DNA of 64,000 bases, taken from NCBI RefSeq assembly GCF_001562415.1, contig NZ_LOEE01000003.1:56458-120457 (forward strand). Reading direction: 5' to 3'. Under the pieces are notes generated by a model, which searched no databases, had not been told where the DNA came from, and was given only the letters and a program-made list of their open reading frames with translations. Made by a program: the position numbers and the translations under genes. Positions 26,906 to 36,180 of the stretch are shown here, piece by piece; the first letter of the stretch is position 1, and every line of letters begins with the position of its first letter. The stretch is from Thermotalea metallivorans (GTDB lineage: Bacteria; Bacillota; Clostridia; Peptostreptococcales; Thermotaleaceae).

Positions 26906-28030
26906 CTACCCTTTTATCTTTTTTGCCTCTTCTATATATCCTTTGATCAGATCAATGACTTCCTTCTCTTTCTCTATGGACAAATGCCTCCTTAACAGTT
27001 CATGGCCGCCCTGCCCAATCTGATGAATGGCCCAAGCGGCATGCTTTCTGATCATGGTGCTTTCATCCTGCAATGCACCGGCCAAAGAGGGCAATAGCCG
27101 GGGATCTTTTGAATTCCCGGCAGCAATGATGGCATTTCTCCTGAAATAATTTCTCCCCCTCCAGCCTGCAGCCGTTTCTCCGTAGATTTCTTGAAATTCT
27201 TTTTTGGTCATTTGTATCAACCGTGCCAGATTCGGCCTGTGGCTCCTGTTTTCCGGCATAAAATCCCGATTCCTTGCCATAGAAGCAGAACGATTCTGAG
27301 GGCACACCCCTTGACAAACATCGCAACCATAGATGCGATTGGCCAACTTCCTTTTCATCTCTTCATCAATCTCTTCTTTGGCCTGGGTAATATAGGACAG
27401 GCACCTTTTCTCGTTCATGGCAAATCCCTCTGCCAAAGCCCCTCCGGGGCAAGCCCTGATACATGCCTGACAATCCAAACATTGTTTTTCCAAAGGCCTA
27501 TCCGGCTCTAATTCCAAACTGGTCAATGCATAGCCTAAGAATACCCAGGACCCATATTTTTCCGTAATGAGCATATTATTTTTTCCAAACCATCCAATAC
27601 CCGCCCGGAAGGCAACTTCCCGATCGGACAGGGGTCCCGTATCCACATATATTTTATAGTCAAAGCTTCCTGCAATCCCTTCTATATACGCCATCAACAT
27701 TTTCAGCTTTTCTCTCAATATCTGATGGTAATCTCGTCCCCAAGCAACTCGAGCAATCTCCCCTGCAGGCTCATCCCCTGCCTCTGTCCATGGCTCCTCG
27801 GGCATATAATATCCTACGGCGGCCGCAATAATCGTTTTTGTATTTTCCATGGTTAGAAGGGGATTTTTCCTTTTTTCTATATCCTGCTCTTCAAATCCGG
27901 ACAAATGGCCTCTTTTTTTTCTGCAGGCCTGGATTTTTCCAATCCTTTCAAAAGATTCTGCGGAAGCAAAACCAATCAGATCGATCCCTATCTCCATGGC
28001 ATAATGTTTAATTTTATCTTCCAGTTTCAC
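26906..28030 (-). CDS. queG: Epoxyqueuosine reductase QueG
   Basis: Last step of queuosine synthesis on tRNA: reduces epoxyqueuosine to queuosine using cobalamin and two 4Fe-4S clusters. Two ferredoxin-like sites are visible, CLDCQACIRACPGG and CDVCQGVCPQNR, and a HEAT-like repeat follows (DESTMIRKHAAWAIHQIG). GTG at 28030 is chosen because GGGGGAAAG lies just upstream. At 375 aa it matches the family. It is bracketed by inverted MITE copies. Confidence 0.92.
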   Translation of the reverse strand: MKLEDKIKHYAMEIGIDLIGFASAESFERIGKIQACRKKRGHLSGFEEQDIEKRKNPLLTMENTKTIIAAAVGYYMPEEPWTEAGDEPAGEIARVAWGRDYHQILREKLKMLMAYIEGIAGSFDYKIYVDTGPLSDREVAFRAGIGWFGKNNMLITEKYGSWVFLGYALTSLELEPDRPLEKQCLDCQACIRACPGGALAEGFAMNEKRCLSYITQAKEEIDEEMKRKLANRIYGCDVCQGVCPQNRSASMARNRDFMPENRSHRPNLARLIQMTKKEFQEIYGETAAGWRGRNYFRRNAIIAAGNSKDPRLLPSLAGALQDESTMIRKHAAWAIHQIGQGGHELLRRHLSIEKEKEVIDLIKGYIEEAKKIKG

Positions 28031-28113
28031 AATCTTTCCCCCATTGAAAAACTCTTGCAAGCTTCAGCCATATTTTTTGTATTTCTTTCTATAAAATCCA
28101 CAAAGTGGATCTA

Positions 28114-28775
28114 TGTCAATAGTTTGGACACAAATTTAAGTTTTTTATTTCACCTACCGCCACCCTTGACAAACTATTCATAAACGCACCTGGCTTTACC
28201 CGAAGGCGATAAACTCAAAGCAAGCTATATATAGCCTTCGGAACAAGCTATTTTAGCATTTATTCATTAGTTTATCGGGGTCATAGAATCAATTGATGAA
28301 TGGATTCCTTTTCTATTATAAAACCCTTCTATATACTGAAATAATACTGATTTTACATGTTCATGATCTATGAATGTATTCAGATATACACATTGTTTCT
28401 TTAATATTGCATGAAAGCTTTCTATACTGGCATTGTCATAAGGACATCCCTTAGCGCTATATGACAACTTGAAGCTTCTTGACTCTACTGCATCGCGGTA
28501 TTCCTTTGATGTATATTGTGAACCTCTGTCTGAATGTATAATTAAACCTTGGCTTGGTTTTTGTGTGGTTATGGCATTTTCTAATGCCTTTAATACTAAG
28601 GATGTATCCATAGTCTTCGAAAAGCTATATCCTACTATTTTTTGGGTATGCAAATCCATGATAGATGCTAAATAACTCCATCCGTCCTTTAATGAATGGA
28701 TGTAGGTAATATCAGCTACCCATTTCTCATTAATTTTGGTTGTTGTAAAGTCTCTTTTTATAGATTTACAACATC
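28114..28775 (-). mobile_element. IS3-family remnant
   Basis: The left end is near TGTCAATAGTTTGGACA (28114), a string common at IS3 ends. The coding part is an orfB fragment. The right side is broken by MITE copy B inside the transposase frame. No orfA is left. Confidence 0.5.
28267..28770 (-). pseudogene. IS3-family OrfB transposase C-terminal fragment
   Basis: Starts mid-gene at about TKINEKWVADITYIHSLKDG, then SYLASIMDLHTQKIVGYSFS (catalytic Asp region), HSDRGSQYTSKEY (second Asp) and SIESFHAILKKQ (Glu). So the rve core is present but the N-terminal third is cut where MITE B begins. It lacks its own start and is not expected to be made. An internal ATG gives a 130-residue product at most. 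Confidence 0.8.
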
Positions 28776-28950
28776 AAAATTGAATTTAATTTCATAAAGT
28801 TATATTTTTGAATAGCAGTTCGTTGCCAGTTGCCAGTCATCAGTCACCAGTGCTGGCAGCTGACAGCTGGTAACTGGCAATAAAATATTTGCTGCATAAA
28901 AAGCTTATCTTCATAAAGACATAAATCAAACTTTAGCGTTGTATGTCTAT
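28760..28950 (-). mobile_element. MITE copy B, inverted relative to copy A
   Basis: Begins at AGATTTACAACATCAAAA and ends at the complement of GACATACAACGC, with the same internal order as copy A when reversed. It separates the IS3 relic from the IS630 relic. Its inner core TTGCCAGTTGCCAGTCATC... pairs with AACTGGCAA near its other side. Confidence 0.7.
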
Positions 28951-28961
28951 ATACTAATATC

Positions 28962-30011
28962 ATGAAAAAGTTAAGAAACATCCACAGTGTAGCATTAGCA
29001 CGCAGTATACTTACAGCAATTGTAATGCTTGCTCAAGGTCATAAAGTTAAAGAAATAGCAGATTTTCTCTTACAGTCAGATGTGAATATCTATGTTTATA
29101 TCAAACGTTAGAATAGATTAGGCATAAAGGCACTAGAAGATCATAGAGGAAAGACTCCTTCTAATTGTAAAGTTACTGCTGAAATGGCAGATGATCTTCT
29201 AAAAACAGTTATGCATACTACGCTTAATGATTTCAGTCTATTAGGGCACGTATGGACGGCTCAACTTCTAGCAGATTATCTGTACCAAAACTATGAAGTC
29301 AGATTATGCCCACAAACTATACGCAATATCCTTCACAAAAACAACTTTAGTTTTAAAAGAGCTCAGAAAAAACCAACAAAAGGCAAAAAATCCGAACAGG
29401 AAGCCTTTAAAAAAAATGATAGATTTAGTATGTACTGTAGAAAACGATTCTGAAAGTGTGTTATACGTAATGGATGAAACAGGACTAAGAACCGAATCAG
29501 ATAACAGGAGAAGCTGGAGTCCTGTGGGGGTATCCCCTATATTAGAAAGCAACGGTTCTCACCAAGGTGTAAATATCATAGGAGTCACAGAAATTACTAA
29601 AAATTTTGATACAATTGCTGATATCTATTCAGCAAAACAGAGTATAACCAGTGAAGAAATATAAAGATTCATGAAACACCTATTAGAGCGTAATCCTAAT
29701 AAGAAGGTATATCTCGTTTTAGACAATGCCAGAACACACAACAATGGGAAAATATAAAGATTTTTTGAGTCAAATAAAGAAAGACTGGTTCTCATCAATA
29801 CACCTGCCTATTCACCACAACTGAATCCCCAAGAAAATATATGGAACTTGCTGAAAAACAAGATCTTCAATATTGGGGCTAGAAAGTGTTGTGTGATGAA
29901 ATTGCTGCTCTTTATGACCAATTTAATGAAGATAAAGAACTCATAAAATCTGTTGTTTATGCCAAAAATTACTATTATGAATTACCAGGTATAGGATTAC
30001 ATGCTGCATAA
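28962..30011 (+). pseudogene. Decayed IS630-family transposase
   Basis: Starts MKKLRNIHSVALARSILTAI with an HTH (GHKVKEIADFLLQ), hits a stop within 50 codons, then continues through about five further stops or shifts. Recognisable are VWTAQLLADYLYQNY, YVMDETGLRTE (first Asp), VYLVLDNARTHN (second Asp) and TPAYSPQLNPQENIWNLLK (Glu), ending in LPGIGLHAA. All catalytic motifs are readable, so decay is fairly recent. Confidence 0.8.
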
Positions 30012-30069
30012 ATAGGCCTAAAATTTTACCATTACTTGTAAGAATAAATAATGCTCTAAAATGGTTTAT

Positions 30070-30135
30070 CTACGGTTTCTCCAACTCAAACATATCCCTT
30101 AAAAGTTTGGTAAAGCGTTGTAGTTTTTCACTCAT
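30070..30135 (-). pseudogene. 5' stub of a type III-like DNA adenine methyltransferase
   Basis: ATG with a strong AGGAGGGG site, then MSEKLQRFTKLLRDMFELEK followed by Pro and TAG. This resembles the first 21 residues of Mod-type methylases that continue with a DFGIYRI motif. The rest is missing. A frame just upstream (about 30161-30282, ending in 'EIRIHEKKR') could be the tail of a partner gene. Suggests a lost restriction-modification system. Low certainty because the match is short. Confidence 0.3.
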
Positions 30136-30282
30136 TTCCTAACCCCTCCTGTGCTAGTATCTATCTTTTTTTTTCGTGAATCCTGATTTCTGCTCCATCT
30201 TCCCTTTCAAATCTTGCATCTGCTATTAAAATCCCATCAATACACATAAAAATGAGGTTTTTGATAACTTCTATGATATCAC

Positions 30283-31384
30283 AAAATGAACGAAACGAAA
30301 ACTAGGATAGTAGCTGCATGTAAATTCCTTCAACAATTGATTTATTCATAATCGCTATAGCTCAAAAGAAAATGGCTTGCACTTATTTTACCCAATAAAA
30401 AGAATTGGACTGTCAATATCATTAAGCATTGGGTATTGGATAACTTCGGAGTAGAATACAACTATACCGGCATGGTAGATTGTTACAGCTAATTTAGTTG
30501 CCACTGAAAAATCAAAGATTTTGATAGGCAAAAAGGAATTTGTGGCTCAAATGTAGCATTGATATTATAAACACATTTACGTTTGATATATCTAAAGCAT
30601 CGATATGGATTCAGCTTCGAAACATTGGTGCAAGAAGTAGGAGATAGTATTACCTAGCGTATGTTTTGCATAATACCGCCGGATGAAAAAATGCCCGATC
30701 TTGCAATACTGATTGGATCTGGAATCTTGCCCCATAACCTAAGCGATGGCAAAATAAAGGGGAAATTACAGCAAAAAGTGAGCAGTTGTTTAAAAATTTC
30801 TAATATATGCGGATAGATAAATTAAAATATTGATTTTTTCAGGGGAAATTAATTAGCTTTAACATCATCAAAAACCATTATTAGGAAAACTTATGCATTA
30901 CAAGAAAATGAAGGTTTTCAATTGTATGAATATTTTTTCTATAAATTATTCATTGACAGGATAGGTGTACACTTTATTGTAAAATTCGTGGTTGAACCTC
31001 TTTTTTTATCCAAATTTAAAAGGTTTATAGATGTAAAATTGATAAATAATGTAATAAATTAAAATATATTGTCGAAAAAATAAAATTTACAAAACTATTC
31101 CGACATGATAAAATTTTGTCAAACGGATACTTTTTACAATTGTTATGACATTACAAACAATATTCATTAATTATTATCAATTTATTAAGTAATGATTTAA
31201 ATAAATCATTAAATAAAGTATATGTGTTTATTTTTATTATGTAAATAAAAATAAACACTTGCAAATAGCATTATACACAAAAAAGGAGGGATCGATAGCA
31301 TGTTTTACATATGATCACCAAATATTTTCATGCAATCAATGCCATTATCAGATTAAAAAATGCCAGAAGCAAAGGAGGACTAAT
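30283..31384. other. Relic-rich region without intact genes
   Basis: About 1.1 kb. At 30400-30490 (plus strand) the frame NWTVNIIKHWVLDNFGVEY, then TGMVD, looks like the winged-helix part of another IS630-type transposase and ends in stops. From 30500 to 30830 only broken short frames are seen. From 30880 to 31260 it is very AT-rich, with no gene recognised; a promoter for the 31385 gene probably lies here. Confidence 0.4.
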
Positions 31385-32505
31385 ATGAGAAAAATGCTAT
31401 CAATTACTTTATGCATTTTGATGTTAATTTCATTAAGCATGATTTCTTATGCTACCAAAGAAAGTAATTCCTATGAAGAATATGAATCATATAAAGAAGC
31501 TGCTAAGTTTTTAAAAGATAAAGGATTTAAAGAACATGAGATAAAATCTTTAGAGGATGATGTAATGCAGGTATCCACTCTCATAAAAGAAGACATGGAT
31601 AGCAAACAAATTGAAAAAATAAAAGAAGGATTTATTAAGTTTAGGCCATCAAAATTGGGTTCAATAAAATTAAAAAATATAAAGTAAAGGATGGTTTGGT
31701 TCAGTATGATAATGGCATAGAATTTCCCGTTCCTCATAGGAAAAATGCTAATAAAGATGCTAGTGTCAATGTATCCACATATGACCTGGCTACTACAGCT
31801 GAGAGTACAGGAGCTCATGTAATTACCTATACTAAGCCTAGCTATAAATTCCATGAAGCGACTGGTTATGTACAATTGCCAAGTGTATCTGTACAATCTA
31901 CTTCTACAAGAATAGATAATTCTATTCCATACATGTTCTTTGGTGGATATCAGACAGTGGATCCTTGGAAAGGATTTGATGCGGGTCTATGCTATTACAA
32001 GAGCCTTGGAGGATGGAAACTTTTTGTAAATACGGGACAATGGTATGAAAATCCCAGTGGTCCAGTTATAAAGGCTTCCAATTATGTAGATGGAAAGCTC
32101 TATTTAAATATGAAGTTAGTTAATGGGTACGTTAGGATTATTGTAAGAGATCCATCAAATTGGAGCATTATAGATCAAATAGATTATTATCTATCCCCTG
32201 CATTTACTAGTTCACCATCAAATATTGAGTTGACAAGAGAAGTTGCTTTAGCCCAACATTCTAGAATTTTGGATGGCAGCAAGTTGACAAATGCACATTG
32301 GAGCGATGTTTATTTCTATAGCACTACACTTACGACAAAAGCTACTTCAACTTACTTACAAAGCTCTCATCCAGGGCGTATTAGTTATAGCAGTACTTAT
32401 CCCTGTTATTTAGTAGGTGATACGCTAGAAGATAAAAATTTTATCACCATTTCAAACCCACTTAAGTATTATGAGGAATATGTTACTATCCAAATGTCTC
32501 AATAA
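31385..32505 (+). CDS. Secreted protein in two frames, needs a -1 frameshift
   Basis: The first frame (31385-31687, 100 aa) has a signal peptide (MRKMLSITLCILMLISLSMI) after AAAGGAGG and a helical segment, then stops. The second frame continues directly in -1 (from about 31675) with YKVKDGLVQYDNGIEFPVPH and runs about 270 residues to 32505, rich in Tyr, Ser and Thr with a beta-sheet look. The overlap is at TTAAAAAATATAAAG, where 'A AAA AAT' is a possible slippery site. Either one frameshifted gene, a recent pseudogene, or an assembly error in the A run. Family not recognised. Confidence 0.6.
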
Positions 32506-32675
32506 ATATATATTATAATTTCTCTATATAAATATGCTTTACAAGATAGCATTTTAAAATATATGCTTATAAAGGAGTAATTACTCTTTCTAGAAGCATA
32601 TATTGCTTTATCTAAGGAGAGGTCGTCGTGAATAGCTAGATTTACAAAACTTTCATTAAAAAGAAAGGTGATGGT

Positions 32676-33545
32676 ATGAGAAGCAGATTTTCCAGAATAT
32701 TCATAGGCGTGATTTTGTGTTGTTTAGCTTTATGGAATAGCGGCTTAGGTATGTCTTATGGAACAACAGAAGAAGGAGTTTTTATTCAAAAGTGGAAAAA
32801 TGGTAAAATTTCAAGAGGTGATGATTATTCACATCTTGAAATACCTACATATCAATACTATAACATAGATGCTATTTGTGCAGAAGATTTAATCTATTAC
32901 GGCTATGATATGGTCTGGGATGATAAAACCAGAACAACAACGCTCACGTTTAATCCTGAAAAAGAAGTGGTCGGATTAAAATCCCATAGTTTGAAGGATG
33001 GAAAGACCTATAAAAGCGATGTAAAGATTATGATAGATGGAAAACTGATCCCCAGTCATAATACCGGCGGGTATTCCCTTATTGAAGTAAGAGATGTGAA
33101 TGCCTTAACGCAATTATATGTTGAACCCTATACATGGATTGGTGCTCCAATCAACAGACTGTTATCAACAGATATCGCTACTTATATCCATGGGGAGCAA
33201 ATCCCTTCATTCAATATCAATGGTCGTACGGTTATATTTGCAAAGGATTTGCATGGATTAGGATTTAACGTAAAGTTTAATGATTTAGAGAAAGTCGTCT
33301 ATATCGATAAAACCGGTAAATTTGATAAAATCAATCATAGAGAAATACCAAAGGAGGGCTGCCGGCCTGTAGGCACGATAATTGACGATGTCTTGGTTAC
33401 GAAGATTCAGGTAAAACTTGAGGGCGAAACTATAAAATCATTCAACATAAGGGGATTTACTGCAATATATGTGCAAGATCTCAAATCCGTTGCCACAATA
33501 AAATTTGATGAAAGTACCCGCAAGGTAAACATTGAAATAAAATAA
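32676..33545 (+). CDS. Secreted protein with stalk / amine-oxidase-N-like repeats
   Basis: 289 residues with a signal peptide (residues 1-28). The mature part has three or more units of the form 'I.SFNI.G...I.VKDL..LG..V..D...K...I', as in the copper-amine-oxidase N-terminal (stalk) domain common on clostridial surface proteins: PSFNINGRTVIFAKDLHGLG and KSFNIRGFTAIYVQDLKS. Start ATG 32676 after AAAGGTG. It follows the frameshifted secreted gene by 170 bases, in the same orientation. Likely exported; ligand unknown. Confidence 0.75.
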   Translation: MRSRFSRIFIGVILCCLALWNSGLGMSYGTTEEGVFIQKWKNGKISRGDDYSHLEIPTYQYYNIDAICAEDLIYYGYDMVWDDKTRTTTLTFNPEKEVVGLKSHSLKDGKTYKSDVKIMIDGKLIPSHNTGGYSLIEVRDVNALTQLYVEPYTWIGAPINRLLSTDIATYIHGEQIPSFNINGRTVIFAKDLHGLGFNVKFNDLEKVVYIDKTGKFDKINHREIPKEGCRPVGTIIDDVLVTKIQVKLEGETIKSFNIRGFTAIYVQDLKSVATIKFDESTRKVNIEIK

Positions 33546-33790
33546 CTGGGTTTATCCTGCAAAAGAAATGATGAAGACCACTTCATAATGAAAAGAGAAA
33601 GGGCAGAATATAAATAATGAAAGGGAAAAGTGAAAGGAAAAGATTGGGATAACCACTTGTATACATTGACATTCCTTGATTTTTATAGCACAATGAGATT
33701 AACGAGACTGGGTTTACCTACCAGATGAATGTTGAAAACCCTTATAAGCCTATATGTTTCTATTCTGAATTATTTCTATTATAACATAAA

Positions 33791-33820
33791 TAAGGATTGG
33801 GAAATCTTTCTCAATCCTTA
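33791..33820 (-). terminator. Terminator of first signal peptidase gene
   Basis: A 9-bp stem TAAGGATTG/CAATCCTTA overlapping the last codons of the gene, with TTTATG on the minus side. Confidence 0.55.
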
Positions 33821-34356
33821 TGAGCATCATTCACTGTAAAAGCCTTTGCCGTATCAAAAGGCCATATCCTGAAATCTGCTTTTCCCTCAATGTCTTTAAT
33901 GGGAACAAAACCGAAGGATCGGCTGTCATTGCTGTCATTTCGATTGTCTCCCATGACAAAGACCATGCCCTTGGGAACTCTTCCTTGACAGATATCATAA
34001 TCTTTTTCTTCGTATTTTTCAGCCTTTACATAGGGTTCATCTATTGCTTTTCCATTGATATACACTTTTCCATTTTGAATCAAGAATTCGTCATTTTCAA
34101 CGGCAATGACCCGCTTGATGAAGAATTCCTTCTTTCTCTCCTCAATGGGGGGATGAAAAATCACAATATCTCCTATTTGAGGCTTGTGAAACAAATAGCT
34201 GATTTTATTCACGAATAATTTGTCATGGTTTTTTACCGTGGGAGCCATGGATTCTCCCTGCACAACAGTAAAACCAAAGACAAACTCTTCCATCAGGATT
34301 GCAATCAAGACAGCCGCCAATATTTTTTTCAATATATCCACCATTTGATCCAGCAT
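33811..34356 (-). CDS. lepB: Signal peptidase I (copy 1)
   Basis: Membrane serine protease that removes signal peptides of exported proteins. One N-terminal membrane helix (residues 7-25), catalytic Ser in VVQGESMAPTV (about residue 36), catalytic Lys in FFIKRVIAVEND (about residue 80), and the box MGDNRNDSNDSRSFG. 181 aa, normal for Firmicutes. A second copy lies at 41482-42003, and the two differ clearly in sequence. It follows two secreted-protein genes, but on the opposite strand. Confidence 0.93.
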   Translation of the reverse strand: MLDQMVDILKKILAAVLIAILMEEFVFGFTVVQGESMAPTVKNHDKLFVNKISYLFHKPQIGDIVIFHPPIEERKKEFFIKRVIAVENDEFLIQNGKVYINGKAIDEPYVKAEKYEEKDYDICQGRVPKGMVFVMGDNRNDSNDSRSFGFVPIKDIEGKADFRIWPFDTAKAFTVNDAHKD

Positions 34357-34510
34357 ATCATCACACCCTGCACCTCTTTATTTATTCATTATCTCCTTCA
34401 TTGCAATTTTTATAATCCGTTAAAAATGAATTTTTACGGCAGGAGATTTTGGAGTCAATTTATTATATGTGGATGGTATGCTGAAATATTTCCGGAGGAA
34501 CAAATAAAAA

Positions 34511-34535
34511 AGAATAAAGCCCTGTGCCTTATTCT
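34511..34535 (-). terminator. Terminator of nfo
   Basis: AGAATAA/TTATTCT stem that extends through GC pairs (AGGC/GCT), followed on the minus strand by TTTTTTATTTG, 12 bases past the stop. Confidence 0.65.
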
Positions 34536-34546
34536 CATTCTTACGC

Positions 34547-35383
34547 TTATTTTTCAAATTTTTCTCTTAACAATCTGATTTCTTCCCCGTATCCTTCTAC
34601 CTCATTGGGGGTTTCCAGAAGAATGGGTAGATTTCTGATAACGGGGTGTTGAATAAACCTTACCAGGGCCTCCAGGCCTATGGTTCCCTCGCCGATCCGG
34701 GCATGCCGGTCTTTACGGCTTCCGAACGCCACCATACTGTCATTTAAATGTATGGCCTTTAACTTGGACAAACCTACAATTTTATCGAATTCCTCCAACA
34801 CTTGATCCAAACTGTTTACAATATCATACCCCGCACTATACAGATGGCAGGTGTCCAGACAAACACCGATTTTGTCTCCGTATTCTATTTTATCTATAAT
34901 GGCCTTTAGTTCTTCAAAACAACTCCCTACTTCCGTTCCTTTTCCGCTCATGCCCTCCAGCAAAATCATAGTATTTTCTTTTCCTGTCAATATGTCGTTT
35001 AGACCCTCCGCAATTCTTAGAATACCTGATACTATGCCGTTTTTTACATGACTGCCAGGATGGAGGGCCATGTAATGGCAGCTCTCCATGTACTGCAGCC
35101 TGTCCAAATCATCCCTGAGTAATCTCTTGGCCAGCTCCCAGGTTTCTGCATCGGGGGATGCCAGGTTATAGGTATAAGGGGCATGGGCCAACAAAGAAAC
35201 AAAGCCATGGGCTTTGCATATCCGGTCCAGCCGTTGGATGTCCTCCAAGTCTAATTCCCGTGCCTTTGCCCCCCGCGGGTTTCTTGTAAAGAATTGAAAT
35301 GTGTTGGCTTCGATGGAGATTGCTTCTAGGGCGGCTTTTTCATAGCCCTTGGAAATCGTCAAATGGGCCCCTATATTTAACAT
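34547..35383 (-). CDS. nfo: Deoxyribonuclease IV (AP endonuclease)
   Basis: Zinc-dependent endonuclease of base excision repair, cutting 5' to abasic sites. Metal-site motifs of the EndoIV TIM barrel are seen: HPGSHVKNG, CLDTCHLYSAGYD and HLNDSMVAFGSRKDRH followed by GEGTIG. About 278 aa from ATG 35383, chosen for the GAGGAGGAAACAAG upstream; the frame extends 10 codons further without a ribosome site. Works in the same pathway as nth in this window. Confidence 0.94.
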   Translation of the reverse strand: MLNIGAHLTISKGYEKAALEAISIEANTFQFFTRNPRGAKARELDLEDIQRLDRICKAHGFVSLLAHAPYTYNLASPDAETWELAKRLLRDDLDRLQYMESCHYMALHPGSHVKNGIVSGILRIAEGLNDILTGKENTMILLEGMSGKGTEVGSCFEELKAIIDKIEYGDKIGVCLDTCHLYSAGYDIVNSLDQVLEEFDKIVGLSKLKAIHLNDSMVAFGSRKDRHARIGEGTIGLEALVRFIQHPVIRNLPILLETPNEVEGYGEEIRLLREKFEK

Positions 35384-35417
35384 CTTGTTTCCTCCTCTTT
35401 TGAATTCCATCACAAAA

Positions 35418-35447
35418 AAGACTTATGCAACCTATGTCATAAGCCTT
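35418..35447 (-). terminator. Terminator of ArsR-type regulator gene
   Basis: A 10-bp stem (AAGGCTTATG with CATAAGTCTT, one G-T pair) with TTTTTTGTG after it on the minus strand. Confidence 0.7.
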
Positions 35448-35463
35448 TTTCGCGAATGATTCC

Positions 35464-36036
35464 CTATTTCTTTTTTCTCATTCTTGGGATCACAAGGGTA
35501 GATATGGAGTATGCCTTTGTCCCTTCCCTTGTTTTATCCTTTTTGTCATTTATGAAATTTTCAATGGTTTTTTCCAGTAAACGGTGCAGTTCTTCCCTTT
35601 CTTCAAAGGTTAAATAATAGTCATGATAGTGCAGCATTTTTACATACTCTTGATCATTGGCGGCTTCAACAACCCTATAGAAGTCATTGCTGATATTTTC
35701 AAAAATAGATATAGAGGCTTGATGAATAGATTCCATAACTCCTTTTTCACTGGTATTCATAATACTTCGATCAATGACAAAGGTTTTGGCAGCAGGACGA
35801 TAATATTTTTCAATAATGCCCGATTTTACCTTCTCATCCACCAGTTCCAGAATTCCTACTTTTTGAAGCGTCTTAATATGATAATTCACCTTTGCGTGGG
35901 GCTCTCCCATACGGTCTGCAATTTGCTTCGCCGTAGCAGGCTGATCCTCTTCAAAGCATTCAATGATCTCCAGCCTGTAAGGATGAGAAATTGCCTTTAT
36001 TTGGTCCAATTCCCTCAATACGAGTATATCTTTCAT
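35464..36036 (-). CDS. ArsR-like winged-helix transcription regulator
   Basis: 190 aa. N-terminal winged helix: ISHPYRLEIIECF, then ATAKQIADRMGEPHAKVNYH and IKTLQKVGILELVDEKV; this is the HTH_20/ArsR type that reads 'repressed when bound'. No cysteine metal box is seen, so it is probably not a metal sensor. The C-terminal helical domain may dimerise or bind ligand. Start ATG 36036 after AGGAGATT. Targets are not evident from the neighbours. Confidence 0.8.
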   Translation of the reverse strand: MKDILVLRELDQIKAISHPYRLEIIECFEEDQPATAKQIADRMGEPHAKVNYHIKTLQKVGILELVDEKVKSGIIEKYYRPAAKTFVIDRSIMNTSEKGVMESIHQASISIFENISNDFYRVVEAANDQEYVKMLHYHDYYLTFEEREELHRLLEKTIENFINDKKDKTREGTKAYSISTLVIPRMRKKK

Positions 36037-36180
36037 ACCAATCTCCTCTATTCTTTTATAGATTGAATCATTTATAAAATTATTAATTTATTGTAACAAT
36101 TACATATATTATATACTTTTTCTAACGGGTTGTCAAAAGCATCAATACATCTGCCGCAACTACAGAAAGATCTTCATCCT

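Noticed and set aside
22790..28900. GCCAGT/AGCTGG-rich segments considered as a CRISPR array
   Set aside because: No regular repeat-spacer spacing and no cas genes. The short motifs are imperfect and lie in MITE-like elements.
28925..28962. TACAAC-type end before the IS630 gene taken as that element's left end
   Set aside because: Its outer edge faces the IS630 gene, so it belongs to the MITE on the left side.
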